Assembly (NCBI GenBank): GCA_026014745.1
Contig: JAOZHS010000002.1
Location: 620,001 to 684,000 of the forward strand
Reading direction: 5' to 3'
Source: Candidatus Bathyarchaeota archaeon
GTDB taxonomy: Archaea; Thermoproteota; Bathyarchaeia; Bathyarchaeales; Bathycorpusculaceae
DNA: 64,000 nt
The translations under genes were made by a program, and so were the position numbers. Shown here piece by piece: positions 1 to 9,900 of this stretch. The notes under the pieces were generated by a model. That model did not search any database, was not told the DNA's origin, and saw nothing but the letters and a program-made list of their open reading frames with translations. Position 1 is the stretch's first letter. Every line of letters starts with the position of its first letter.

Positions 1-2977
1 TTGCCTGTTCAGGACGCCCTGTCTTGATGTAGTAGTTTCCTTTGTTGTACCAAGCGTCTGCGTATTGAGGGTTGATTTCTATCGCTTTATTGTAGTATGC
101 CAAGGCTTCGTCAAAATGGCCCAATTTTATTAGGCTGACGCCTTTGTTGTTTAATGCTGCCGCATTTAGCGGGTCAATTTCCAGAGCCTTATCATGGCAG
201 TATATCGATTCATGAAAGCGACCCAACCGGCGCAGGCTTGTTCCTTTGTTTATCCAAGCGTTTATTTTTTTAGGATCAATTTCCAGAGCCTTATCACAGC
301 ATTGTAGGCCTTCATCAAAGCGCCCTAAACCAGCAAGACTTATCGCTTTATTACTCCAAGCGTCTGTACTTTGCGGGTTGATTTCCAAAACCTTGTCATA
401 GCATTCGATCGCTTCATTGAAACGTGCCAGTTCTTGAAGAGCAACGCCTTTGTCGTTCCAACCTCTTGGATTTTTTGGGTTTATTTCTATGGCTTTGTCG
501 TGACATTTTATGGCTTCATCAAAACGTCCAAGTCTGCCTAGAGCGTTTCCTTTATTAAACCATGGTTCCGGGTAGTTAGCATTCATCTGTAAAGCTTTAT
601 CATAGCATTGTATTGCTTCTTCATAACGACCCACCCTTTCAAGGCTAGCACCCTTGTTGTTCCATTCCCAAAATTCGAACTCCGTTACCAATGGAAGTCC
701 CACTGTTTCGCCCGTTAGTCCTTTAAGAAGCGATTCCAAGTCTACCCTCAACTCCTTAAAGCTTTGATATCTTCTCTGAGGCTCTTTCTCTAAACACCGT
801 TGAACAACTGAGAAAAGGGGCGAGTTAAACCGTGGAACTGGAGCGTGACTGTGTAAACGAGACATTTCATTGTGAAACCGTGTCTGCTCTTCATAAGACT
901 CATCTTTTGGCCAAGTTGTTAAAAAAGGGAGAGCGCCGCCTGCTGCCATCTGGTATAGAACAATTCCAAACGCGTAAACATCGCTCCTTTCGTCACAAAC
1001 CTTTGCATTAATGAAATGCTCGGGTGACATGTATGGAGGCGTACCATAATTACTCTTAATCGAATCTAAACCGCTGGCTAAACCGAAATCGGTTATTTTC
1101 ACTACACTATTTGAAGTAATCATTATATTTTCGGGTTTTATGTCACGATGGGATTTTATTCCTTTTGAGTATGCGAATTCAATGCCATGGCAGAATTGAA
1201 TTGCCCATTTTATGCTCTGGGATAAATCAGGTGGCTGTTGCTTTAGATAGCCAGCTAGTGAATTCAAGCCCATCTCGTTTGGAGTGATGTATTCCATGCC
1301 AATATAGAGGCGTCCGCCCACTTCATCAACAAAGTAGGCACGAACAATGTATGGATGACGTTCTATTTCGGTCCAGGTGTAGGCTTCTTTTCGGAATAGC
1401 TCCCTTGCCTCAGCATCGAAGAGGCACTTTTCGTTGAAGGTTTTGAGGGCATAAACCTCTCTTGTTTCATGTGAGTAAACTAAGTAGACTACGCCGAATC
1501 CGCCGTGCCCCACTTCTCTAATAACTTCGTATTTCTCGCCTATGAAATTGCCTTTTTCACTCGCTACGAATCTGTGTATAGCATCGATTGCTTGATTTGT
1601 TAAACCTATGCCTTGATCTGCTTTCTCATATGCAAGTTGAACTCTAGCGGCGTCAACCTGTCGGCCTAGTGCTTGGTACATGTGCATGAGGTGCATTGGC
1701 GCTTCGTACTGGTTAGGATTAGTTGCGAGCGCCATTTCAAAATAGTGTAATGCATTGTCAACCTTTCCCGTGTAATCAAAAACGCATAATTCTCCGAGCA
1801 TCAAAAAAAGGTAATAGCCTAATGCATTTTGCTTAATTTTGTCCTCGCCCAAGGCGGATATGGCTTGTTGGAGTGTGTTCCAAGCGCCTTGAGGGTCTTT
1901 GACCCTTTGTTTTTGTATTCTTGCTTTCCAGGTGTAGGCGTCAACTAACTGGGGATCCAACTTTATTGCGCTATCTAAATTTTTTAATCCGCTTTCCACA
2001 GCATTCGGATAACGGGTTGGGAAGTCAGAGTCTCGGTAGTCTAGGACCCCGAGTCCCAGATAAGGTAGGGCATAAGATTCGTCTGTGGTAAGGGAGCGGG
2101 TGAACAGTTCTCGTGCTACTTCTTTATTGTTGCTGTAGTACTCGATGAGTCCGAGCAGAGCGATTGCCTTTGAATCTGATTTTCCCTCTCCATCAACATA
2201 GAATTTCAAATCCTCAAATGCCTTCTTTGATTTATCAAAAAATCTCGATCGTGACCTGAAGGCATTGTCAAGTTCTTTGTTGGCATTTGCCAAAATCTGG
2301 TCTGACAAGACTGTATCTGCCGCATTCCGCTCACCTGTTTGAGGCTCAGGGGATTTTTCGTTAGCGACTTCTGCAGCCTGTATGTCAGAGCCTTCATCTA
2401 TTTTGTAACTTGACGGGGTTGTTTTGTCTAGCTTTTTCCCACAGTTTTTGCAGTAATCAAGCGTAATCGGCATCAGTTTCCCGCAGCCGCTACAGTTAAC
2501 TTGACCTTCAGCAGTAGGGGGAGTTTTGATGTTTTGTGTTGTGACCCTTCCTTCAAGTTTCTTTCCGCAATTGCTGCAATATTCAAGTGAGTTGGGCATT
2601 GGTTTACCACAGCAAATGCAAATAACATGATCTTGTGAAAACTTATTTTCAGGTTTAAGTTCACTTATTGTGTTTTGCTGTTTTACGGTGGTAACCGTTG
2701 GTTCTTTTTGGTATTTTTGTTCGACTTTTCCTGCTGCCATTGCTCCAACTTTGGGGTCGAAAGAAACTTTGGATTCCATGACGCCCGTTGGTTTTGGTAT
2801 TTTCTCAAAGTAATCTGCTAGTGCAAGCATACATTTTGGACAAATATTCCAATCGGAGGTATCTTGTGCAACAATGCTGTTCTTCCAACCTTCAAATACG
2901 GTTTCGGCGGGCAGAAAAGAGGGCAACAATCCTAAAGCAAATGGGTTAAAACCATTCTTGAATACTGCAACCCGCAT
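1..2977 (-). CDS. Ser/Thr protein kinase with zinc ribbons and TPR repeats (C-terminus beyond window)
   Basis: The reading frame is open from the left edge and was read directly from the minus strand. N-terminal half: a CPKC pair and two short zinc ribbons (CICCG...CSNCG, CSGCG...CKNCG, about residues 110-185), then TPR-like helices (about 270-430). A complete Hanks-type kinase domain starts near residue 480: glycine loop GHGGFG, lysine in YALK, catalytic HRDIKPEN (about 605) and DFG. From about residue 750 onward there are regular TPR repeats of the form 'AIxCxDKALEINPxxxxAWxNKG', still running at the edge. No membrane segment is seen, so it is probably a cytosolic kinase using TPRs for partner binding. 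The first ATG is at 2977, but homologous-looking sequence continues in frame upstream (see findings). It heads a minus-strand neighbourhood with an FHA protein, a natural phosphothreonine reader. Confidence 0.9.
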   Translation of the reverse strand, partial: MRVAVFKNGFNPFALGLLPSFLPAETVFEGWKNSIVAQDTSDWNICPKCMLALADYFEKIPKPTGVMESKVSFDPKVGAMAAGKVEQKYQKEPTVTTVKQQNTISELKPENKFSQDHVICICCGKPMPNSLEYCSNCGKKLEGRVTTQNIKTPPTAEGQVNCSGCGKLMPITLDYCKNCGKKLDKTTPSSYKIDEGSDIQAAEVANEKSPEPQTGERNAADTVLSDQILANANKELDNAFRSRSRFFDKSKKAFEDLKFYVDGEGKSDSKAIALLGLIEYYSNNKEVARELFTRSLTTDESYALPYLGLGVLDYRDSDFPTRYPNAVESGLKNLDSAIKLDPQLVDAYTWKARIQKQRVKDPQGAWNTLQQAISALGEDKIKQNALGYYLFLMLGELCVFDYTGKVDNALHYFEMALATNPNQYEAPMHLMHMYQALGRQVDAARVQLAYEKADQGIGLTNQAIDAIHRFVASEKGNFIGEKYEVIREVGHGGFGVVYLVYSHETREVYALKTFNEKCLFDAEARELFRKEAYTWTEIERHPYIVRAYFVDEVGGRLYIGMEYITPNEMGLNSLAGYLKQQPPDLSQSIKWAIQFCHGIEFAYSKGIKSHRDIKPENIMITSNSVVKITDFGLASGLDSIKSNYGTPPYMSPEHFINAKVCDERSDVYAFGIVLYQMAAGGALPFLTTWPKDESYEEQTRFHNEMSRLHSHAPVPRFNSPLFSVVQRCLEKEPQRRYQSFKELRVDLESLLKGLTGETVGLPLVTEFEFWEWNNKGASLERVGRYEEAIQCYDKALQMNANYPEPWFNKGNALGRLGRFDEAIKCHDKAIEINPKNPRGWNDKGVALQELARFNEAIECYDKVLEINPQSTDAWSNKAISLAGLGRFDEGLQCCDKALEIDPKKINAWINKGTSLRRLGRFHESIYCHDKALEIDPLNAAALNNKGVSLIKLGHFDEALAYYNKAIEINPQYADAWYNKGNYYIKTGRPEQA

Positions 2978-3191
2978 GTCCTCTGAACTAACTAATACTC
3001 CGGTTCCCGGAGAACCACAGATATCACAAACGACTATAGTCAGTCACTCTTCTAAAAATAATCTCAATTCAATTATTGGTTTGGGATAGATTTACGCATT
3101 TCTATTCAACAATAAGTGTACTCTTTTAGGGAGATAACGAATCGATTGTTCTTTGTTTGATTAAGGAGTATCTTTAAAAAGAATGGGTGAG

Positions 3192-3644
3192 TTATACGGC
3201 GAATTGTTTTCTAATCAGTAGAAGGGAGTTCATGGTTGTGTTCGATACTTTTTGCAGCATATCCCTGAATTCATCATAGTCGAGGTTTTCAACGGGTCTT
3301 CTTAAGACGAGGTAGATTGTGTCGTGTTTTTCACTAAGTGCAAAGTGGGCAACGTCAGTTGAAAGGTAGTTCCATGCTAATAGTTGTCGGAAGAATACGA
3401 CAGGGTTTTCTTTTGGAACTTTTACTACTGGAGAGGAAAAAACAACGTCAGGTTTGGCTTGATTTTGTAGCTGCATTACCCCAACCTCGGTTGTTATGGA
3501 TGAGTATGTTATTAGTGTGTCAGCTAAAAAAGAGCCGCCGCTTGACGAGTCAGTAAGGGGGTTTTTGTTTCCGGTAAATTTATGCAGGTATTCGTTGATT
3601 TTATCAACCGCTTTTTTAAAATCACGAGGGGGCGCAAAAGTCAT
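3192..3644 (-). CDS. YbjN / type III secretion chaperone-like protein
   Basis: A 150-residue soluble protein with a clear Shine-Dalgarno site (GAGGG, 7 bases before the ATG). The alternating beta-rich and helical pattern, with a hydrophobic strand followed by 'IYLVLRRPVENLDYDEF' and a C-terminal helix, resembles the YbjN/Tir-chaperone fold; this assignment is from pattern memory and has no diagnostic catalytic motif. Such small proteins usually act as chaperones or adaptors. It lies between the kinase and a small membrane protein, all on the minus strand, so it may be part of the kinase/FHA signalling group. No enzymatic role can be proposed. Confidence 0.6.
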   Translation of the reverse strand: MTFAPPRDFKKAVDKINEYLHKFTGNKNPLTDSSSGGSFLADTLITYSSITTEVGVMQLQNQAKPDVVFSSPVVKVPKENPVVFFRQLLAWNYLSTDVAHFALSEKHDTIYLVLRRPVENLDYDEFRDMLQKVSNTTMNSLLLIRKQFAV

Positions 3645-3727
3645 GTTTCAACCCTCATTTTTTTAGAGTTTAATTTGTTATTAATACCTTATGTTTTTGT
3701 AACTAACCATTATTTGCTTAAAAACTG

Positions 3728-4015
3728 TTAAGTAATTATCAGCCCGACCACTGCTACAAGTGAGCAGGTGAGTCCTGCAAGGAAAGTTGAAGCAGAAATG
3801 GTCCACAGTTTTCTTTTTTCTGGATAAATTGTATAAAAGAATATGAAGAAGGCGCTTAAAACAAACATCATCGCATTCAACGAAAGGACAAATCTTATGA
3901 GAAAAAGCGCGTCTTTTCCAATAATTTGTAGAGCCGCAAGGCTTAATCCTGCCAAAGTTCCTGGATAACAAGCGTTAATGATTGGCTTTATGAGTCTGTC
4001 CTCAACATCTCTCAT
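3728..4015 (-). CDS. small membrane protein, unknown function
   Basis: A 95-residue protein starting at an ATG (MRDVEDRLIKP). Three hydrophobic stretches are visible, roughly residues 18-32, 39-62 and 72-94, separated by short charged loops including a YPEKRK turn, suggesting a three-helix integral membrane protein with a short cytoplasmic N-terminus. I do not recognise a family. It lies between the YbjN-like gene and the FHA gene in the same orientation, which makes a functional link with the kinase module plausible but unproven. Confidence 0.6.
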   Translation of the reverse strand: MRDVEDRLIKPIINACYPGTLAGLSLAALQIIGKDALFLIRFVLSLNAMMFVLSAFFIFFYTIYPEKRKLWTISASTFLAGLTCSLVAVVGLIIT

Positions 4016-4079
4016 AATCAGCCCTATAAGCAGTATCTTTTAGTTGTTTAAGTAGTTACCGTTAGCAGTTGCGTTGACT

Positions 4080-4478
4080 TTAGCCTCGTAGCCAATCTTT
4101 AAGTCCGAGTTTTTTAGCAAAAAACCTTAGCCGAGTTTCTCCACCGATAAGGATAATATCGCCGTGCTTCATTTTCACTCTGTCATTCTTAAACCATTTA
4201 GTACTTATTGTTGTACCGTTTGTGCTGTTGAGGTCTTCGTAGTAGTAGGCTCCTTCGGATTTGTCAAAGAGTATTTGCGCGTGAAACCTTGATATCTTTT
4301 GATCGTAAAGTAAACATATGTCATTATCGGGGTTTCTTCCGATAGTGAGTCGAGGCTTGTCAATCAAAAACTCTTTGCCCTTGTCCGGTCCGTTTTCAAT
4401 GACTATCTTTGCAGGCTCTACTTCTAAGTTGTAGGCACGGGTCGTTGATATTTTACCATCGGCATTATTGGTGCTCAT
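4080..4478 (-). CDS. FHA domain protein
   Basis: A forkhead-associated domain protein of about 132 residues. The FHA signature is complete: 'LTIGRNPDNDI' (the GR loop), 'ISRFHAQI' (SxxH) and 'DLNSTNGT' (NxxxT-type loop), spread over the middle of the chain. FHA domains bind phosphothreonine peptides, so with the Ser/Thr kinase a kilobase downstream it forms a likely writer/reader pair. About 20 residues before the domain contain several Thr residues that could be kinase targets, as in bacterial FHA substrates (inference). I chose the ATG at 4478; a TTG three codons upstream (4487) is the alternative. Confidence 0.87.
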   Translation of the reverse strand: MSTNNADGKISTTRAYNLEVEPAKIVIENGPDKGKEFLIDKPRLTIGRNPDNDICLLYDQKISRFHAQILFDKSEGAYYYEDLNSTNGTTISTKWFKNDRVKMKHGDIILIGGETRLRFFAKKLGLKDWLRG

Positions 4479-4499
4479 AACGACCAAAAATATTCATTC

Positions 4500-4673
4500 T
4501 CATATCGATATTAAAGTTGCTATTGAGGAATTTTCGATTAGTTCCAGTTGCCATCCAAGTTTAGGAAAGAAAAAGAGTGCCTGCGGGTCCACTTTGCAAA
4601 GAGTACAAATTCCTCTGTCCACCAGAATAACACGGATACATTTTGCGGATACTTTCTTTGCGTTCAAGGTCAC
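4500..4673 (-). CDS. possible 57-aa CxxC protein upstream of the FHA gene
   Basis: A GTG-initiated frame of 57 codons on the minus strand, ending about 20 bases before the FHA gene start in the same orientation. It contains a CTLC pair and a short hydrophobic strand. A clear Shine-Dalgarno site is missing and no homology is recognised, so this may be a chance frame. It is listed because it fills most of an otherwise empty 300-bp gap. The competing plus-strand frame across 4468-4749 has an unconvincing amino-acid composition. Confidence 0.25.
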   Translation of the reverse strand: MTLNAKKVSAKCIRVILVDRGICTLCKVDPQALFFFPKLGWQLELIENSSIATLISI

Positions 4674-4790
4674 CTACACGTTTTTCAACAATAACCAGTG
4701 CTTTGGCAAAAAAGCCTTATCTGACGTTAGCCTACCCGTTGCAAACTAGTTGTGACGACTCCAAAAGCAGCCGATAAACAATTGCCTTTT

Positions 4791-6329
4791 TTATTTGACC
4801 TTTTTCTGTCGATTCAGGAAAATTACAATCACTAACACTATACATCCAACCGCTGTAATTGCTACCGCTAAGATAGTCAATAAATTTCCTTCGAAAGGGG
4901 ATGCGTTTGCCTGAGAAGGCGTCTTGTCATGCGGAGCAGTGAAGATTGGGGAAAAAGTTACCATGCCCAATCGGGGGTCGTTTTTGCTGTCGTATATAGA
5001 TTGGCCTATAGCGTTTTCATCTGTTGTTCCCCACCAGTTATAGGCGACGTTTGTGTCGTTTTGAGTGGCGAGCACTAAATTGTACCCTATGTTACCGTAG
5101 ATATCGTTGCCTATGACGGCGCTTTGATTACTGTTTAAGCTCCAGTTTACTTCTGACTGATTGTAAGTTGCAGGGTTGATAACTGGCGACACGAGTTTGA
5201 TGCCGCAGTAATTGTTAGTGATTACGTTTTTGGTGACCGTCACGTTGCTGGAGTCAAGCGATAAGCCCACTTGGCAGCTTTCAATGCTGTTTCCAACGAT
5301 TTGAACGGATGTGGCTCTTGAGTCAACATTTATTCCTACCGGCCAACCATTTTGCGTAATGCCGAAGGGGCTGTTATTTAATCCAACGATTCGGTTATTT
5401 GAAATGTCAGCGTTACTACTCTTCCGGATGGAAAGTAGAGTTGTGTTTTTTGTGGCAATGAAGGAATTATTTATTACACTAACTTGGTCACCGCAAATGT
5501 CAAGTCCATCAAAAAAGCTGTTATTGTATAGAGAACAGGGTATTATTGCTGAAACTCTGCCCATAAACTTGTTTTCTAATAGAGTCGGTCCCGTATGTTT
5601 TGGGATGGCAAGCCCGAAAACTCGCCCATAAGATTCAGCGGATTCATCTATGATGACTTTGCCGTTAAAGGTGTTATTTTGGAAAGTACCGTAGGGAGCC
5701 GCAGTCATTCTATCTATAACGTTGCCGGTAATAACCGGTAACCCTGAACACACGTCCAAGTTTTCTATGTCGTTGTTTACTACTCTCGCTGAGCCGCCTA
5801 ATGCGTATAGTTCTGCGAGGTGGTTACCTGCTAATGTCGAGGCACCGTTATATATCTTGATGGAGCCTTCGAACGAAGAATTTGTTATAGTTATCGATTG
5901 GTCAGTATCAATGCTGATGCTTTTAGTGATCTTTGTGTACTCAAGAGCGCCTGCGCTGCCAACAGAAAAGGCAAGTATTGGATTTAGGTAAAAATAGGAA
6001 CTCATGTCTATGGATTCATCGTAAAATGAAGAGGTAAATGTAATCATGCTCTGATTTGTTCCTTTCGCGATAAGTGTCCCATATACAAGTATTCGCCAGC
6101 CTGCCGTGTCGATTACTACGCCAGATTCAATGGTGAGCGTAACGCCAGATTTGATTGTGACCCAACCGTTTAGTTTTATTGGGCTCTGCGAAATGCTCCA
6201 AACAGTGTCCGAGAAAATTGTGCTCTCTTCGCCGTCCGCATCGTACACGCGGGCATTTACTACAGCCATCTGACAAACCAGCAAAACAAACAAGAACACA
6301 ACAACCAGATGGAGCAGATACTTCTTCAT
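4791..6329 (-). CDS. NosD-like right-handed beta-helix surface protein
   Basis: A 512-residue exported protein. Residues 1-26 form a signal peptide (MKKYLLHLVVVFLFVLLVC). The body is made of parallel beta-helix turns with recurrent 'NxFxG', 'ISNNxI' and 'VTKNVITNNYCGI' motifs, typical of NosD/PbH1 repeat proteins. Near residues 430-440 'NVAYNWWGTTDENAIG' matches the common 'NWWG' element of archaeal and planctomycete surface beta-helix proteins. One membrane helix (about 483-505) followed by RQKKVK anchors the C-terminus. It therefore faces outward, probably as a cell-surface or adhesive protein; the ligand is unknown. Alone on the minus strand between the FHA block and the divergent 1022-aa surface protein. 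Confidence 0.85.
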   Translation of the reverse strand: MKKYLLHLVVVFLFVLLVCQMAVVNARVYDADGEESTIFSDTVWSISQSPIKLNGWVTIKSGVTLTIESGVVIDTAGWRILVYGTLIAKGTNQSMITFTSSFYDESIDMSSYFYLNPILAFSVGSAGALEYTKITKSISIDTDQSITITNSSFEGSIKIYNGASTLAGNHLAELYALGGSARVVNNDIENLDVCSGLPVITGNVIDRMTAAPYGTFQNNTFNGKVIIDESAESYGRVFGLAIPKHTGPTLLENKFMGRVSAIIPCSLYNNSFFDGLDICGDQVSVINNSFIATKNTTLLSIRKSSNADISNNRIVGLNNSPFGITQNGWPVGINVDSRATSVQIVGNSIESCQVGLSLDSSNVTVTKNVITNNYCGIKLVSPVINPATYNQSEVNWSLNSNQSAVIGNDIYGNIGYNLVLATQNDTNVAYNWWGTTDENAIGQSIYDSKNDPRLGMVTFSPIFTAPHDKTPSQANASPFEGNLLTILAVAITAVGCIVLVIVIFLNRQKKVK

Positions 6330-6378
6330 GATTTGTAGTCGTGTGTTGCAAGCTTAAAGTTTTGCATAAAAATTTCTC

Positions 6379-6397
6379 GTGCAGCGCTAAGCTGCAC
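6379..6397. repeat. 7-bp perfect inverted repeat upstream of the beta-helix gene
   Basis: GTGCAGC-gctaa-GCTGCAC is a perfect dyad about 50 bp upstream of the 6329 start. On the minus strand it is followed by a short T run, so it could be either the terminator of a minus-strand unit to its right or an operator of the beta-helix gene. Confidence 0.5.
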
Positions 6398-6420
6398 TGC
6401 CAAGGATTGTATGCTTAAGT

Positions 6421-6684
6421 TTAAAGAGAGGCAACTGCTTTAAGGCGGCGCATGTGACGTTTGAGCATGACCACTTCTAAGACCGAATCTTGGCAAAGGT
6501 AGTTTTGAACAACCAGATTTTTGGTAGATCTAAAGTCACTTTTGAAAGTTCTCTGTTCGCGGCAATCTTTGACAAGGCGAAGCATTTTTTTGGTTTCTCC
6601 ATTGAACATATTCTGGGAAAATGTGCCGCAATGCGAAAGATTAATGATTTTTTCCAGCACGCAGTCGGCTTCTTCTTTAGTCAA
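6421..6684 (-). CDS. doubtful small hypothetical protein
   Basis: An 87-codon TTG-initiated frame (TKEEADCVLEKIINL...) with a reasonable soluble composition, four cysteines and many basic residues. No Shine-Dalgarno site precedes it and no family is recognised. Overlapping plus-strand frames across 6490-6778 look less protein-like. It sits in the roughly 600-bp gap between two divergent surface-protein genes; the gap otherwise holds the 6379 dyad and the promoter of the 1022-aa protein. Confidence 0.3.
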   Translation of the reverse strand: MTKEEADCVLEKIINLSHCGTFSQNMFNGETKKMLRLVKDCREQRTFKSDFRSTKNLVVQNYLCQDSVLEVVMLKRHMRRLKAVASL

Positions 6685-6890
6685 TTTGGCACAAAGAAAA
6701 GGGAACTTGGCGAGTGATAATCCTAAGGCTTACGGAGGACAAATTCCCCCGGGTTCTCTCCAAATGTGCCAAGTTTAACCTTTTTAAAAAAACCTATTAC
6801 ATGCCGCCCGCAACAATTTTTTAGTTCAACTGAAATCGCTTCAGAAATACAGACATTCATAGAACAAGTTAGCGCTTTTTCCATATAGCC

Positions 6891-6896
6891 TTATAA
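6891..6896 (+). promoter_or_regulatory. TATA box and Shine-Dalgarno of the 1022-aa surface protein
   Basis: TTATAA lies about 42-47 bp before the ATG at 6938, placing transcription start near 6918-6922. A strong Shine-Dalgarno (AGGAG, 6929-6933) follows, so this gene has a leader and is probably well translated. Confidence 0.6.
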
Positions 6897-6937
6897 GCTT
6901 AGTTAAAAATCAAATCAAAAAGGGAGAAAGGAGAATA

Positions 6938-9900
6938 ATGCAAAAGCAAAAAGTAATTTCGTTAGTGGTAATTACAATTCTATTGTTATCATCAATCGCA
7001 ACATTTGCTACGGTTAAGGCAAACACAGGTGGACCAGACTCGTTTGGTTACACCTACATGGACAGCAACTCAATCGGCGGTCCCGTCTACAACTGGGTAG
7101 AAATCAGCGGCACAGGAAACAGAATTCTAACCAGTTCAGATGACAGCTACGTCAGCAACATACCTATGGGCTTCTTCTTTAACTTCTATGGAACCGACTA
7201 CAGTCAAGTATCAATCAGTAACAACGGCATCCTATTCACTAACTTAGGCTCAGGAGTATACACCAACCAACCAGTCACCCAATCAGGCATACACGGCTTC
7301 ATCGCCCCCTTCTGGGATGACATAGTCACTTGGGGAAGCGCAGGCGACATATTCTACCAGACACTAGGAACAGAACCCCACCGCACTTTCGTCGTTGAAT
7401 GGCAAGATAACCAACACTACTCCAGTTCACCCAGTGGAATCACCTTTGAAGCAATCATGCATGAAGGCAGCAACAACATACTATTCCAATACCAAGACAC
7501 CAGCTTTGGAACAGGCGATGATAACGGTGCATCAGCAACTGTAGGAATTGAAAATCCAGATGGAGACATTGGATTACAATACTCATACAACCAAGCAACC
7601 CTCGCACCGGGCTTAGCGATACTCTTCAAGTTTCCAGCCTTCAGCGGCACAAACATGTTCCTATCAATGCGTGGACCAGCAAGCATGGATCAAGGCCACT
7701 CAATGACCTACACAATTTCCTACAACAACTTCGGCAGCATTGCCGGTCAAGACGTTGTGTTACAGACAACGCTTTCACCAGACGTTACCTTTGTGTCTTG
7801 TGCAAATCAAGACCCAGCCGTAGACCAAGGAACATACGATTCCGTAACCCACACAGTAACATGGAACCTCAACCAGTTGCCAGCGTTTCCAAATGGCCGT
7901 GGTTCTGCCTCAGTAACTGTCCGCATTCCAAACACCACTCCTGTTGGAAGCACCGTGACATCTTCATCTGAGATTAGCACCAGCACCCTTGAAACAAGAT
8001 ATGACGACAACGCCGCAGCAGTATCCACCTTAGTCACTGGAACCAACCTGCCCCCTGACGTGGATGTTGGACCCTTAAACGGTAACTCAGGCACTGAACC
8101 AATGGTATATTGGCATAACCCAATTACCTTCACTTGGACAGACCCCCTTTGGAATACACCTGTCGCTGCATATGCAGTTGACATAAACATACACGTTAAC
8201 GACGGCGGAGCAGACATCTTCTCTGCAATGAGCGGACCAGACGCTTCTGGAACATGGACTTACACCGTCACATTCTATCCCAGACACGGAGAAGCCACAG
8301 TCACTTTCACGCCACATCGACCAAACACGGCAGATATCACAATCATATTCAATCTCTACATTGACCCAGCAGGATACGTCTACAACATTAACACAAACGC
8401 CCGAATCGAAGGTGCAACTGTTTGGCTACAGCGCCCCGATGGAGCAGGCGGATGGGAAAACGTCCCCGTGGGCGAAACACCAGCCATTATGCAACCCGAC
8501 ACAAACCCACTGATAACTAACGTTAACGGACAATACCAATGGGACACATTAGCAGGCACATACCGAGTACACGTTGAAGCACCCGGCTATGAACCAGCAG
8601 ACAGCATCGCAGTCACTGTACCACCACCAGTCTTTGACCTCAACGTAGGACTTACACCCATCTCTGGCGGAGATACAACACCACCAGTCACCACACTAAC
8701 TGTGGGAAACCCCAAAGTTGACGTAGCAGGAACAACCTATGTAACTTCCAGCACGCCCCTAACACTTTCTTCAACAGATGACAACAGCGGAGTGGCAACA
8801 ACAACCTACCAAATCACAGGTACAGACTACGATTCAGGTTTAATGACCTACACAGTACCATTCTACTTAACTGACTTAAACGACGGCACGTATGCTATAA
8901 CTTACAGTAGCACCGACAACGCAGCAAACGTAGAAACCGCAAGCACCGCAAACATAGTTCTTGATAACACGGCACCCCAAACAGGTAACGACTACGACAA
9001 CCTATGGCATCCAAGCGACTTCACCGTAACGCTAACTGCAACTGACAACGGATGTGGAACCCAAGCAACCTACTACAAAGTCAACGGCGGAGCAACCAAA
9101 AACATAGCAACTGACGGTCAACCGACCATAACAACCGAAGGCGCAAATAACCAAATCGAATACTGGAGTGTTGACTTACTCGGCAACGAGGAGGCACACA
9201 ACCTACTAACAGACATTAAACTGGACAAAACCGCACCTACCGGCTCATTAATGGTCGACTACAGAAGAGGTCTCACTAATTCAAAAACAGTCACGCTCTC
9301 CATAACTGGAAGTGACGAGTTATCAGGCGTCAGCAAAATGCGACTCAGCAACGACGGCACATGGGATACCGAAACATGGGAAACCTTTGCCGCGACAAAA
9401 GTGTGGACATTAGCCAATGGTGACGGCGTAAAAACCGTTTATTACCAAGTGCAAGACCAAGCAGGCTTAGCCTCACCTACATACAGCGCCACCATAACAT
9501 TAGACACCACAGCACCCACAATTGACACAAGCCAAACAATAGTTCTGTGGAAATACCGTCAAGCACAGTTGGATGCATCCGGCACTACCGATAGTTCAGG
9601 CATATCAAGTTACACATGGAATTGCGGTGACGGAAAAACCGAAACAGGCCAAATGGTAATTCACTCGTTCCCGCACTTTGGATCATACGCGGTTACCTTA
9701 AGCGTTAAAGACAATGCAGGAAACGTTGCAAGCAAAATAATAGAGGTTACTTTCGCCACACCTGATTGGTACCTCGCTTCACTAAACAGCAACCCAACAC
9801 CTGCACCCACCACAAACCCCACACCAACAGAAACTCCAACACCAACCGAAACACCAGAACCAACACCTGCAACAACAGCTACTCCAACACCAACAAGTGA

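Noticed and set aside
2874-3089. Plus-strand 71-codon frame
   Set aside because: Antisense to the kinase N-terminus, where the minus-strand frame carries clear zinc-ribbon residues.
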